Assembly (NCBI GenBank): GCA_016647705.1
Contig: CM028335.1
Location: 15,397,905-15,461,904, forward strand
Direction: 5' to 3'
DNA: 64,000 nucleotides
DNA from: Eucommia ulmoides
Taxonomy: Eukaryota > Streptophyta > Magnoliopsida > Garryales > Eucommiaceae
The notes beneath the pieces were generated by a model that saw nothing but the letters and a program-made list of their open reading frames with translations, was not told the origin of the DNA and ran no database searches. Shown here in pieces: positions 11,618 through 22,892 of the stretch. Each line of letters starts with the position of its first letter. Positions within the stretch are counted from its first letter, which is position 1. The translations under genes and the position numbers were made by a program.

Positions 11618-12624
11618 GGCCCCGTTTCGTAAGCATTCTCATCCCAAAAATTCTCATCACATTCTCAGATTTTTGGGATTTCTATTTGAGCATAGCGTTT
11701 GGTAAATTTGTTCATGTTCTCGTTCTTATTCCAAAATCAAGAATCATTTCCCCGTTTTCTTAAGAAGTGAGAAACAAAAAAATTGTTGTTTCTCATAATT
11801 TGCATCCCATTCTCATTTGGTAAAAAGGATATGGCCGTCATTTTTCAAATTTGTTAGTGGGATCCCCTCTTCAAACATTGTAAGCCCTCTTTTTTCTTTC
11901 TTTTTTTTTTTTCTTCTTTTTTCTTCTTCTTCTGTTCTTGCGTGCCGTTCGTCGTCCTCCTCCTTGTCCGTCCTCCTCGTAGTCATCTGTGCTCCTCCTC
12001 ATTGCCGTTGGCTTAGCTATACTTGTCGTGCTCCTCCTCCTCGTCTTCTACTTATGTTCTCGCGTGTTGTTCGTCGTCTGTCCATGGCCATCAGCTCGTG
12101 GGTCACGCCGTCGGCTTTGTGCGTCCTCGTCACCGTCGGCTTTGTGGGTCACGCCAATCGATTTAGGGTTTCGAAATTGAAATTAGGGTTTTGATTTCAA
12201 GTTGTAATTTTAGTTCGATTTCAATTTCAATTTCGATTGGGCTTTAGGATTTCGATTTCAATTTCGATTGGGGTTTATGATTTCGATTGGAGTTTAAGAT
12301 TTCAATTTCAATTTCAATTTCAATTGGAATTTAGGATTTTGATTTCGATTGTGGTTTAGGGTTTAATTACTTGATAGTTTCTTAATTATGATTTAGGGTT
12401 TGTTCTTAATTTCTAGACTGAAATCGTTACCAAACGCGATTCTGTTCCCAGAACCAAAAAAAAAATATTCTTACCAAGCAAGATTCTGCTCCCAAAAAGC
12501 AAACAGAACTCTCATCTCATTTCCATTTCATTTTCATCTCACTGAATGGGATGCCCCATCTTATTTCCATCTCATTTTCATCTCACTGTATGGGATGGGC
12601 ATGAAACGGTTACCAAACGGGCCC
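11618..12624. mobile_element. PIF/Harbinger-type non-autonomous DNA element, about 1.0 kb
   Basis: Flanked on both sides by TAA (11615-11617 and 12625-12627). The left terminus GGCCCCGTTTCGTAAGC pairs with the right terminus GGTTACCAAACGGGCCC at 14 of 17 positions. Three-base TAA/TTA target duplications and GG...CC termini are typical of PIF/Harbinger-derived MITEs. The interior has CATTCTCATCCC-like subterminal repeats at both ends, a TCTTC/CGTCGTC-rich middle and a series of GATTTCAATTTCAATT repeats. The 125-residue frame at 11817-12194 is low complexity and I do not count it as a gene. Confidence 0.75.
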
Positions 12625-14320
12625 TAAAAAACCCTTTTGAATATGATATGTGGTAAGTTTGTCATATTTATTATTGTTGGGAGTAAGCTAAAAAAAAATT
12701 ATAAGTAAACCACATTCGATAATTATTTTATGTGTAAATAATATTTTATCCCCTCTGATTTACTCGAATTGCACTTACCCTCTTATTCTATATTTGTATG
12801 CACATAATCCCCTCACGCTTATATTTCTTGAACAATTACATGTGACTCTGTACTTACGAAATATAAACAAAAAAGGGGTTATTTGACTACGAAAATATCA
12901 CATGGGTTAAAATTGTGATTTGCACGTACCACGCGGGGGGAGGGAGATACCATTTACTAGATATTTTCCAAGAGTTCTTATATCCATTCAATTTTTAATG
13001 TTTAAATATATTTCTTTTGTATTTTTATGGATGTCGATGAAGTGGAAAAGACAATCTTTGAAACCTTTTTGCAGGTATATGAATTGTTTGTGTTTGTAAA
13101 GAATGCACAATCTTCCTTTTTTTTCTCTTCGGAAATTGATAATATGGGCAAAACAATTATTATTTTCTTATAATTTACAGTTTATCCTATGTCTCCTTAT
13201 TTTATAACCAAATAAGTTTATCTCGATATTTCCTGTTCTTTTCTTTTTTTCTTTTTAACTAAAGTAATCTAATACTGTAAAATATCTCTTTTTTTAACTT
13301 ACCCAAGCAATTAACAATGAGAAAAATATGAATGGATCGATTGAAACTGTAATGGGTAAAGCTCTTTTGCATAAGATTTGAAGCATGATACATGTGTAGA
13401 AAGAAAGAACCCTTCGAATTTGAAAATACGAACCTGAAATGTGGTTTCTGATGCTTCTAGATTTGAAATTATAAAGTAGAATTTTGGATTCATTTTTTCT
13501 TTTCTTTTTATATATTTTTTATCTGAAACTTTAGATCCAACCTTGAAATTTGACGTAGGAAGATGACAGAAAAATAGGATCGAAAAAGTCTTATGCTTCT
13601 ATGTATTACATTTTGGATTAATGTTCCTCTCTCTCTCTCTTCTAATAGTTTTGATTTTTATTTTTATTTTTTTCTTTTTCAACTACTTGAAATTTCAAAT
13701 CTAAAAAACTTGGGTCCAAAGTTGAAATTTGAGAATGGGAGATTAATATAAAATAGGGTATAAGAATCCTGAAGTAACTAAGTATTGTCTACATTTAGAG
13801 TTCAATGTTCACTATTCAATAAATGATTCTCATGATAGGTAGAAAAGCTGATTCGATCGCTCAATTAGAATTGGTAGGTTTTTGTTTATAAATTCTTGAA
13901 GTGTTTTTTGTCCTTATAATTTGATTAGAGTCTAATTAATTAGAGTCATATTTAAGGATTTGGTTGAAAAAAAATGTTGATTTTCAATTTACGACGTGTA
14001 ATATCGATTGTTTGGCAAAAATGATTGAATTATTAGAAAGAAAACTAATTAGAGTTGAGTTTAAGCATTTCTCTTATCGTGTTACTTAAAATGCTCTTTA
14101 ATTAGTTTGAGCTAGTTCACCTTACGTTTCTCTTGAAAGTTATCTGTGTTTTCAAATGAAACTCGACGTCTCTTATTTTTTCCTTCTATTTTTTATTGTG
14201 TTTTATTTATTTATTTTATTTTATTTTTTCCTGTTTTTTTCCTTTGTTTTATTATTATTTTTTTAATTACAAAGAATATTTTTTTTAATATCCATTCTGT
14301 TTTTACAAAGAATTTTTTTC
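12625..14320. other. AT-rich intergenic DNA
   Basis: A few short frames exist but none resembles a known protein. I see no element boundaries. Confidence 0.5.
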
Positions 14321-14329
14321 CTTCATGTG

Positions 14330-16642
14330 GCCTCCCTATTGCTTTTAGAGAAGTAAAAACATGAAACTTGACATGCCCCTTTTAAATATTTTATTTGTTT
14401 GCACAGTGAGAGAAAAAACCAAATCAAACTAAGCTTGGAATGTTGAACTTTTGTTGGAAAATCTTTCAAGTTGCCATTGTTGGCTATTATAGCGATGATC
14501 ACTAGGGCATTGCCGTGTGGCGAGTGTAGCCTATTCAAATCTTCATTAGAGAATGTTATGACATCGTACTCATTGTTACAACATTTTCTTTTCCTTTTCT
14601 TCTTTCCCTCGGTCTTTTTCTTTGCCACACATAGGTGCTCCTTCAGCACGGTCGTAAAGGATCCCCCCCGGCGGCAAAGCCTCCGTGGATTGTGTGATGC
14701 TTTCACTCTCAACCCTTTCTAGATCCTGCGTGCGTTGTCTTCCTTCATTTCGTTGCTCGGGAATTCTATCCACCCCCCTTTCTTCTTCATCCCTCCTGCC
14801 ATAGCGTTGTATGTACCCACGTTTTATCAGATTCTCAATCCTTTCCTTAAGCTAGAAGCATTCGTATGTCCTATGGTCGTAATCCTGGTGGAATTCGCAA
14901 TGCTTATTCCAATTTTGGCCTTTAGGTTTGGACTTCATAGGAAAAGGTGAGCGCAAACCTGGTTCAATCTCGTTGATCTCGTTTAGGATGACCGCTATGG
15001 GTAGCTGCAATGTAATGAACTAATTCAGCCTCCAAGGGGAAGTTCCCAAACGCCCGTCTTCTCTGAGGCAACCTTCCGCTTTGAACTTCTTTCTTCCAAT
15101 GAGGTGGCTTGACTTGTCAACCCGATCATTGTCCCTCTTCTTTCGGTTCTCACGCTCACCATTGTCTAGCTAAATGGAGTCAACTTTATTGAGGTTATGA
15201 GGAGCATGCTTGTCTAGGGAATAGAGGGACTTTCCTCATGGCAATCCATTCATGAGCGTTCTGAACACAACACTTTCGTCTAAGTGATCCACCTGTATCG
15301 TCTCAGCAAACTCCCCCCCCCCCCCCGGGTTCCTTATCCCACTACTTCATTATGAGGAGACACGCAAATAATTTTGTCTTCCTTTTATTTCGAATGATCT
15401 GTGTCAAGAGCATCTTCTCAAAGTTGGTGAAGGAGAAGATAAAGCTAGTGGCCAAGGTGTGATACTAGTCCCGGGCACGCCCGACCAAGGTGATCAAGAA
15501 CGCCTTGCAACGCATGGCATCAGACGCCCCCTAGAGATCAAGAATCATCTTAAAGGTGGAGACGTGAGCGAAAAGGTCCATAACTCCTTCTTAAGTTGGC
15601 ATTTGGTTCGTTGGGCCTCCGACTCCTCCAGGTACCGCTTCATCATTAGAGCTCGCAACAGGGCGGCAAGGCCCTTTTGCTCCCTCTAATGGTGAGAGTT
15701 TGCATGGGATGTCTCTAGAGAGGGAGAGAAGACCATCTTCTAGAGAAGTGGAAGTCAACCCCCATGTGGATGTAACTTCCAAGGTGTTCTTCCATTCATG
15801 GGTGGGGGTTTTGTTGGCCCACCGAATCGTGTTCGCTTGGGAAGGAGCCCCCTATTCTGAGCCATTCCATTGAATAACGAGGTCATTATGAGGAAGAGGA
15901 GACAACGGTGGTCACTGTAGAGTGTTAACAAGCTAAACCAACTAGTGGTCCAACTCCTCCACTTGGTTCTCAATTTGCTCTAGCCTGGCCTCGCCAACAA
16001 CTGGAGTGAATTTCAGCTCTAGGGGATTAATAGGAGATTCCTCGGTGACAAAACATTCTAAATGTGCTCTCGGTGGTGATGGCAGATTCGCTAGTAAAAA
16101 GACTACATAAATTGGTGAGCATGTATAGAAGTCTTTTACAAATTTGGAAAGCATAAGACTTTTTGTTCAGAAGTTCCCACAGACAACACCTACGGATGAT
16201 GCCTCTAGCTAGAGGGGATTAGTAATAGGTGACGAGAGGCCTTCCATGCATATGCTCGTCGTCCGTTGACTTACAGAAATTCTCACACTGGTTGGAAAAT
16301 CGAAGCTCAACCTTCTCAATTTACCTCCACCTATACTTATAGTTGCTCATGGCAGAAGGAGCTAAATCTCTGGAAGAACATCTCAACTCATGGGGTTTAT
16401 TTATGTAGCGTGGCGTTCTGCTGGATATTTCCATTTGAGAAGTCATCATGCACCCTACATAGTGGGAACAACTCACGTGAGGGAGTTGAACTGTGTGAAT
16501 TACCCAAGTCAGGCCTACCATAATCCAATCCAGTACCAAATTCTTGGCCCCCCTAGCTATCAACCATAGGTGACTTGCCACGTAGGCTCCTGATCACTGA
16601 TTACAAGGCCGTCACATGGCAGTTAGATTATGTCCTCATCCG
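14330..16642 (-). mobile_element. Decayed Gypsy retrotransposon: 5' LTR, gag and protease remnants
   Basis: On the minus strand a probable 5' LTR occupies about 16642-16190, starting GATGAGGACATAATC. A primer-binding-site-like GGTGTTGTCTGTGGGAAC follows near 16187-16170. Gag-like fragments come next: RLEQIENQVEEL near 15960-16000, and the gag core LMNGLPWGKSLYS near 15220-15265. A HTIHGGFAAGG linker (about 14675-14705) and a retropepsin-like start (VITFSNEDL, SPHGNALVI) lie at 14490-14565. Many stops and frameshifts break it, and reverse transcriptase, integrase and 3' LTR are missing. It is dead. Confidence 0.75.
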
Positions 16643-16998
16643 AATTCATTCTTGATTTTATTTTGGATCATTCTATTTTATTTCATTGTATGAGACACCA
16701 CTTTATTCCTTTCATCAATTATTTCAACATATACGTGTACTATTATTTTAGTTGTGTTAGTATAAAGTTTTTTTTTTTTTTTTTTTACAATTGTAATGGA
16801 ATTCTTTGTGCAATTGATGATAAAATAATACAAATTAATAAATTAATTAGATATGCTAGCATTACAACAAAACTCACCCTGTCGTACAAAAATTGACTGG
16901 ATTCAGCCAATCAACCCTATAGTGAAACGTTCAAGGTGCAAAGTGCATGCAAATGTAAGTTTTATGCGTGCACAATGAAAATAAACCTAATATAGAGA
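16643..16998. other. AT-rich spacer
   Basis: Contains a poly-T run near 16770-16786. No gene is recognised. Confidence 0.5.
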
Positions 16999-17349
16999 TT
17001 ACAAACCACTCGCTTTCTCCATTTTTGCTTCTTTAGTTGCCCCTTTTTCCTCCGGGTCGACACCATCAATGGCCACTTCATTGTTCAATTTCTTTTGTTC
17101 TTCCTTACGGGTACTAATTTCTTCATCAAATTTCTCCCTAATTTCTTTATTTTGATCACATTCCTCTTTCAAATCGGCCACATCTCCTCCATAAAATAAA
17201 CCAGATTCCCATTTTTCGGTTCCAGCAATTTCTCTAACACCTTGCCTACATTTTCTGCTCGTCTTTCCTCCACATTCACTACCTTCACTAGCACAGATGG
17301 AGCACGAACAATATTTTCCGTTGACGGAAAAATCAAAACAGTTATACAT
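16999..17349 (-). CDS. Unrecognised 116-residue charged ORF, possibly a gene remnant
   Basis: I do not recognise this frame. The C-terminal half is highly charged and looks coiled-coil-forming (LKEECDQNKEIREKFDEEI, STRKEEQKKLNNEV), more protein-like than the spurious frames nearby. The N-terminal part is cysteine-rich (CSCSICASEG). A second minus-strand frame is also open over the upstream half (VKVVNVEERRAENVGKVLEK), which suggests a frameshift within an older coding sequence. It starts about 350 bp downstream of the S-RBP11 stop on the same strand, so it could also be 3' flank that is open by chance. Confidence 0.3.
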   Translation of the reverse strand: MYNCFDFSVNGKYCSCSICASEGSECGGKTSRKCRQGVREIAGTEKWESGLFYGGDVADLKEECDQNKEIREKFDEEISTRKEEQKKLNNEVAIDGVDPEEKGATKEAKMEKASGL

Positions 17350-17701
17350 TTACTAATAGTTCGTGAAGGTAAAGTGTTACCTGATAAAAGTAAATGGGGC
17401 TAAAGTATAATCTCCCTAAAAAAATACTTTCAATGGTTTTTAAACATATATTTACCAAACAAGCCACAACTTCTTTTTCCACAGCTCAACTGCTTTACAA
17501 ACCAATTGAGTAATTCAAGTACAAAAAGATCATCAAATTTAAATTTTTCATAGTTTCATAAGATCATGCTCAAGACGTGTACCTTGAAACCTCGAATTTT
17601 GGGACTGTTTCTCATTGCCAAGTGTTGCTTCTGACCGCCCCTCATGAATCGAAAACCCGAGGTTCAGATTTGATGGTAAAATGAATATTGTCAAGCCTTA
17701 A

Positions 17702-20700
17702 TCATTGGTCGATTGCAGGCTCAGCTTTTGGTTTACATTTAGCTTTCGGTTTAGGTTTTGGTTTTGGTTTTGGTTTTGGTTCTGGTTCTGGTTCATGTTC
17801 AGGCTCGGGAGGACCTCTAGCTATTGGCATGTCATTCCCATATTTAGTTTTGGCTTTGGCGTAGTCCACAAAAATAACGCGCCCATTTAACGCCTGAATG
17901 TATAACTTTTTGGGTCATGTACAAAAATAAATGTTAGACATGAGAGAGGGGGTGGGGGAGAGAGACAGACCTTGCCATTCATCTCTGTGATGGCTTTTTG
18001 AGCTTCGTCTTGAGATGCATAGGTAACAAACCCAAAGCCTTTTGGTCTTTCGGAGACTTTGTCCATCACTATCGCAGCTGTTCAAAAAGAACAAATGTTA
18101 ACGAAACCAAAAAAAAAAAAACAATTCCATCATGTTCCAGGAATTTTAAAACAATTTTCGGATATAAGAACAAAAACATCTTTTCTTTTTCACTTCATTT
18201 TTTTTCTGTGAACAGAAATGGGAACATTAATCAAATGGTTTCTCATAAGCTACCTTCAACAACTTGGCCGAATTGAGAAAACACCTCAGATAATCCTTTC
18301 TCGGTGGTGTAAAATGAGAGTCCTGCATTATTATAATTTTTCGTTAAAAAAAATATAAAATTAAACAACCATATCAAGATGTTAAAACTTAAAATTGATG
18401 ATACCACTAATGCATATAAGAGGCAAAGGCGTGTTTTTCCCATCATACTTCATTATGTATGCAAATCAATAAGCAACAACGCTCGGTATCCCATATTCTC
18501 ATTCACTTGCATCTATTATCTTACTCTACATAACTCGATTTTGATACTTTGAACAAAATACCCGGCTTGAGAGCTCTTCAAGTTCAAACTTAATTAGAAA
18601 GTGGAGAATCGGCAAACTTCAAAATTTATTTTGCTTTAGAGCAGACTCAAAACATAGATATGCATATGACTTTTTCTGAACCTGATGAGGGAAAATCCGA
18701 TTCAGGCACAAATGATCTCCCCGCGTTAGCCAAGCACGCGCCATGCACGAGAATCTACAAAGCCTACTACACTAATTAGGAAAACTACGTCCGAGGAGAT
18801 CACTATCCCGGAATATGTCGTCACCGGCTTTTCATCCCGAGAGGCAACAGTAACGCCTCCCGCTCATTAAGGAAGGAGCCGTTACGACTCTCTTTATAAC
18901 GGTCCATCACTCCACTAAATTCGCCACATCAACAATAATGGCCCGAGATTTGAGGAAAACTTGTCAAGTCAATCTTCCCTTGTTTACAAATACCTAAGAA
19001 AGGGGGTCGAGCCAGGGACAAGCATTCACACGTACATATACGCATACACGCACACTTTTTTCCTGGCCAATACTCTATCGAAATTCTTGAGAGCTGTCGA
19101 CTGATTCTCACACCAAAAGTGTAACGCCGACAGGTCCATCCGCGATACATTGTTTTGCAGAAACCTAAGCTCGGAGAGTAATATGAGCTGGGAGAAATAC
19201 CTCGTCCCTCATTTCAATGTACCATATATGACAAGTCAGATTTCGGTGTGTTTGGGTGAGGTATTTGAAGAAGTGTTTTGATTTGGAAAAAAAAAAAAAA
19301 GTTGAATTGTAAAAATTTTCTTACCAATTTTCCTTGACAAAAGTTTACAAATACCTTTCTCAAATCAAATTCGTTCTTCTAATACATCATCCAAACGCAC
19401 TCTTAATGATATTTGTTAGAAATCAGTATGGGGGATGTTAATATTATTTGTAGGATGCCAAAGTACTCCCCACTTAATTTTGAATGCGCCCCTACAAATT
19501 TGCATAGGAATTGAACTATTAATTTTCTCAGCGGAAGTACACACTGAACTGATCATCCAAGACATTACAGAAGTTATAATACACGTATTTTCCGTTTATT
19601 TGCAGCATATTATTGCAAATAATAATCGCTTATAAGGAATTCCATTAATAAACTGCCAATCCTTGTGTTGAACCCTAAATTTAACCACAATTAGCAAAAA
19701 CATAATGTTAGGACTAAATGTCTCACAATATAGAGAAATTGAAAAATTGGAGAATTATCAACACAATCTCACGACACAAGAATTTAAGTAGAAACTCCAA
19801 AAACCGGAAAAAAAATCATTGTCGTTGTCAAAGACAACCCATGAAAATTCACTATGTAAAGACTATTACAAACACTCACACTCTCAGTAATTTTCTCACA
19901 CCCAAAATAAAATAATTACACCCTAGAGAATTTCTCACTTAAATCCTCTAACTCAAGTTTAACATATGCTTTGAATTATCTTTCATCTTGTTGAATGATC
20001 TAAACTTTCACCATCTCCTCTTATTTATAGGAGGAGAATACATCTAGATTCCACTTATGTATTTCCATAAATGAGTTGGAAAGGAATAATTTCAAGTGGG
20101 ATTGTCACCCACTTAAGTTAAAGTGACATAATTCAAGTGCAATTGTCACCCACTTAAGCTAAAATAACTTTAACTTTACACTACACCTCATATTCTCATA
20201 CACTTTCATTTAGCCAAATTTCTAACAATCTTCACTAGGGGTGTGCAAAATAACCGTCCGGCCCGTCCCGTAAAATTCGGGCCTGATGTGATTAAAACCA
20301 GGCAGGTCGGTTGAATCCGAATTAGTGTTAAAAATTTGGATCGGATGGCGGGTTTTTATGCACCCGACCCGTGCCCACCGGACCCGTCCAGATATGGATC
20401 GATTAAATAGGATTTTTAGGGTTTCTTAATTTCTTCTAACTTCATACTCGCGAATCGTCTCTCTCTATTCTTGTCGCCACCGCTCCTCTCCATTTCTCTC
20501 TTCTCCAAATCCGATCTTGAGATTTGTTCGTCTTCGATTCTTCATGTTCTTCTTCTTCTTCTTCCCAATATCCAGAGACAGTCTTCGATTTTTTTTTTCT
20601 CTTCGATTCTTCTTCTTCTTCTTCCCAATATCCAGAGACAGTCTTCGATTTTTTTTTTCTCTTCGATTCTTCTTCTTCTTCTTCCCAATATGGCAATATG

Positions 20701-22720
20701 TCTTCGATTTCTTCGATTTTCTTGTAGATCTATCATTATCGTGTGAAGAATCAACAGGTAGCGAACTGAACATATCCATGGAGTCTCCATTTGGTTATAG
20801 AGAGAGAGAGAAAAGGTCTCCGATGGCGTACGCATTTCAGGAAGAGGTGTTAGAGCATGTGCTATTTATGTTGAATCTATTTTGTTCTAGCCGGCTTTGT
20901 TTATGTTGAATTTATCTCGATTTTGTTTCTGTTCTTCAACCGATCTCACCCGACTGTTCTCCGACCGGAATCCGGCGACACCCGACGCCATTGGATTATC
21001 CCTCCTTTCGGTCGGCAGCGGTTCTGAATATTTCAGACCCGACAGTTGCGGATCGGGTGTCGGGTTAGGGCGAAACGGGCGGGTTTCGACCCGTGCACAC
21101 CCCTAATCTTCACCTTAGCTAAATAAAATAATTAGCATAGCTTCCGCTACATAACACCGTCTTCATTAACAGTCATAATTCTTGGTACAGAGAATTATCA
21201 TACTCCACCATAAAGAGTGTACACACTTAGAATCAACCATTCTAAGAATTTCACCTTGGCTCCTGTTGAACAATTCTGTTTGAAAAATTATGGTGTGACT
21301 CCCATGTTGGCTCTCTTGGAAGTTCATCAGCCATCGACCACACGCCTTACATCAATGCCAACCAATGCCCGTGTGCAAAAAAACCCGCTAGCAGTGACAT
21401 ATCCTCTTTCATGGCAACTTTAGAAACTAGCAGCATGCCATGAGGATGTACATGCTCCTTTCAAAGAATATCACTATAGTCTTTGGAAACAGACAATGTT
21501 AGCCTCACCGACGGTATTTGACCTTGAGCTGCTTGCCGAATCAACTCCACCTTTTGGACAATTTCTTTTGAGATGCCCAGATTGTCCACACCTCCAACAA
21601 ACCAATTTCGTGTTCATGGAGTTCTTCTTCCAATTTCTAATTGCCACCAATGCCGAGTTTTCAGGTGGAGCACTATATCCACCACCTAGCCTCTTCTCTT
21701 TGGAGAAAAGTTTACCGATGACTTCCGAGAACAAAATCTTATCTTTCCCATGAATAAAAATGGTCTTCATGTGTTCATAAGAATGCAGAAGAGACCAGAT
21801 GGGAATGTGAGGTGTAGTGTAAAACTAAAGTTACTGTAGCTTAAGTGGGTGACAATTCCACTTTAATTATGTCAATTTAACTTAAGTGGATGACAATCCC
21901 ACTTGAAATTATGCCTTTCCAACTCATATATGGAAATGTATAAGTGGAATCTAGATGTATTTTCTTCCTATAAATAGGAGCAGACGTTGAAAGTTTAGAT
22001 CATTCAACAAGAAGAAAGATAATTCAAAGATTATGTTAAGCTTGAGTTAGAGGATTTAAGTGGGAAATTCTCTAGGGTATAATTATTTTCTCTTGGTTGT
22101 GAGAAAATACTGAGAGTGGGAGAGTTTATAATATTCTTTACATTGTGAATTTTCTCAGGTTGTCTTTAACAACGACACTGGTTCTTATCCGGTTTTTGGA
22201 GTTTCTACCTAATTTCTTATGTTGTGAGATTGTGCTGATAATTCTCCAATTTTTCAATTTCTCTATATTGTGCTACATTTGTCATATGGCGGAGGCCAAG
22301 ATGTAGGTCAAGTCACAGTCGAATATCCTGGGCACTTATGTGGGTGATTGCGTATGAGGTCCTAAGAATAATAATAATAGTCATTCACACTAATTGATTC
22401 ATTCAAATGCATCCGAATGTGACATTTCTTGTTAATCACAGAGTTATAGTTTGAATCATCGATTATAACTATACAAAAAAATGGAATAGAGTAATGAATT
22501 AAGAGGATAAAAGAAATGAATAAAATTCAAGAAAAAACAGGGGGTGAAGAGAGGGAAAACGAGAATGGGTACCTCCGACGAAAAGCCTCGAAGCAATGCC
22601 TCTGCGAGTGTTAAGAATTGAGGGAGGAGTTTGGAGATTAGAGTGAGAAGAAAGAAGACAGCTAGGGTTTGATTGTTTCCAGGTGCTCTTGAAGACTCGT
22701 CGACAGATCATGGCCGCCAT
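17702..22720 (-). CDS. S-RBP11: Small organellar RRM RNA-binding protein (S-RBP11 type)
   Basis: Four exons, all with GT-AG introns: 22573-22720, 18254-18322, 17971-18077 and 17702-17893. They join in frame to a 171-residue protein. Residues 1-44 are basic and Ser/Thr-rich and end RRGIAS, as in organelle transit peptides. One RRM follows, with RNP2 LFVGGL at about 46-51 and RNP1 KGFGFVTY at about 86-93, then VDYAKAK and PIARGPP, which match Arabidopsis S-RBP11 (At5g06210) as I remember it. The C-terminus is an unusual Glu-Pro then Lys-Pro tail. RRM proteins of this class bind organellar transcripts; the target here is unknown. Intron 1 is 4.25 kb and filled with transposons. The start at 22720 was chosen for family fit; an in-frame ATG at 22726 would add two residues. 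Confidence 0.92.
17751..17795. repeat. Coding hexanucleotide repeat (Lys-Pro tail of S-RBP11)
   Basis: The plus strand shows GGTTTT repeated about six times, then GGTTCT units. Read on the minus strand this encodes alternating Lys-Pro preceded by Glu-Pro. It is an in-frame microsatellite inside the last exon. Confidence 0.9.
18683..19158. mobile_element. Possible Gypsy LTR fragment in S-RBP11 intron 1
   Basis: This GC-richer island starts TGATGAGGGAAAATCC, like the other TGATG-starting LTRs in the window. It contains an LTR-like promoter stretch (CGTTACGACTCTCTTTATAA). A possible end is TTTTGCA, with flanks GAACC and GAAACC. The right end is uncertain and no internal region is present. Confidence 0.35.
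19246..19402. mobile_element. Short inverted-repeat MITE in S-RBP11 intron 1
   Basis: The left end GTGTGTTTGGGTGAGGTATT is mirrored by the right end AATACATCATCCAAACGCAC with few mismatches, enclosing a poly-A run and AT-rich DNA. Length is about 157 bp. The target duplication is not clear. Confidence 0.55.
20236..21105. mobile_element. hAT-type non-autonomous transposon, 870 bp
   Basis: The termini are a perfect 12-bp inverted repeat, TAGGGGTGTGCA and TGCACACCCCTA. The flanking target duplication ATCTTCAC is exact (20228-20235 and 21106-21113). Eight-base duplications and TAGGG-type ends are diagnostic of the hAT superfamily. GC-rich subterminal regions (CCCGTCC, CGGACCCG, CGACCCG) flank a TC-rich centre with 60-bp tandem repeats. 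There is no transposase, so it is a MITE-like derivative. It sits directly after the plus-strand copia LTR. Confidence 0.95.
20533..20700. repeat. 60-bp tandem repeat inside the hAT element
   Basis: About 2.7 copies with a period of exactly 60 bases, each containing GATTCTTCTTCTTC, CCCAATATCCAGAGACAG and a T10 run. Because 60 is a multiple of three, all reading frames repeat, giving several spurious low-complexity frames on both strands. Confidence 0.95.
21474..21770 (-). pseudogene. Copia gag fragment with CCHC zinc knuckle
   Basis: The 98-residue frame includes KIFIHG-like and FSKEKRLGGG segments and the knuckle CWRCGQSGHLKRNC (C-x2-C-x4-H-x4-C) at about 21558-21599. This matches the C-terminal gag region of Ty1/copia polyproteins, just before the protease. 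The rest of the polyprotein is absent. It is oriented as expected for the minus-strand LTR at 21800-22290. Confidence 0.85.
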
Positions 22721-22892
22721 CACCATGAGAGACAGAGAGAGGGAGAGAGCAAGATGTGGCGACAATGGACAAGTATTGGGTGAAGCAGTAATTGAGAGGG
22801 AGGCCCAAACCCATCGTTTTACTGAAAGCCCATTTGTATCTAGGGATAATATATTCTCTGAGCCCAAAATATGTTGCAAAACCATACCTTTA

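Larger units (their letters stand above)
19707..22290. mobile_element. Inverted pair of copia-type LTRs with gag fragment, inside S-RBP11 intron 1
   Basis: A plus-strand LTR runs from TGTTAGGACTAAATG (19707) to ATTTCTAACA (20227). A second, minus-strand copy runs from about 22290 down to about 21800. Both contain ATATAGAGAAATTGAAAAA, AACACAATCTCAC-like and CACTTAAGT blocks in mirror order, so the two form an inverted repeat of roughly 500 bp. Between them the minus strand encodes a gag fragment (21474-21770) with a CCHC zinc knuckle. A normal element has LTRs in direct orientation, so this is a rearranged or composite insertion, itself split by the hAT element at 20236-21105. Confidence 0.8.

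Noticed and set aside
11817-12194. A 125-residue frame with apparent hydrophobic segments
   Set aside because: Lies wholly inside the TAA-flanked element at 11618-12624 and is built from TTTTC and CGTCGTC repeats.
14323-14773. Frames of 129, 83 and 65 residues that could be called genes
   Set aside because: They are shadows and pieces of the decayed Gypsy gag-protease region on the minus strand.
20442-20909. Several overlapping 67-130-residue frames on both strands
   Set aside because: They arise from the 60-bp TC-rich tandem repeats of the hAT element; the period is a multiple of three, so frames stay open.
22499-22885. Long version of the S-RBP11 first exon starting at 22885
   Set aside because: The extra N-terminus is Leu/Ser low complexity from a CT-rich 5' leader, and the frame beyond 22573 is intron. 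The start at 22720 fits the family and a transit peptide.
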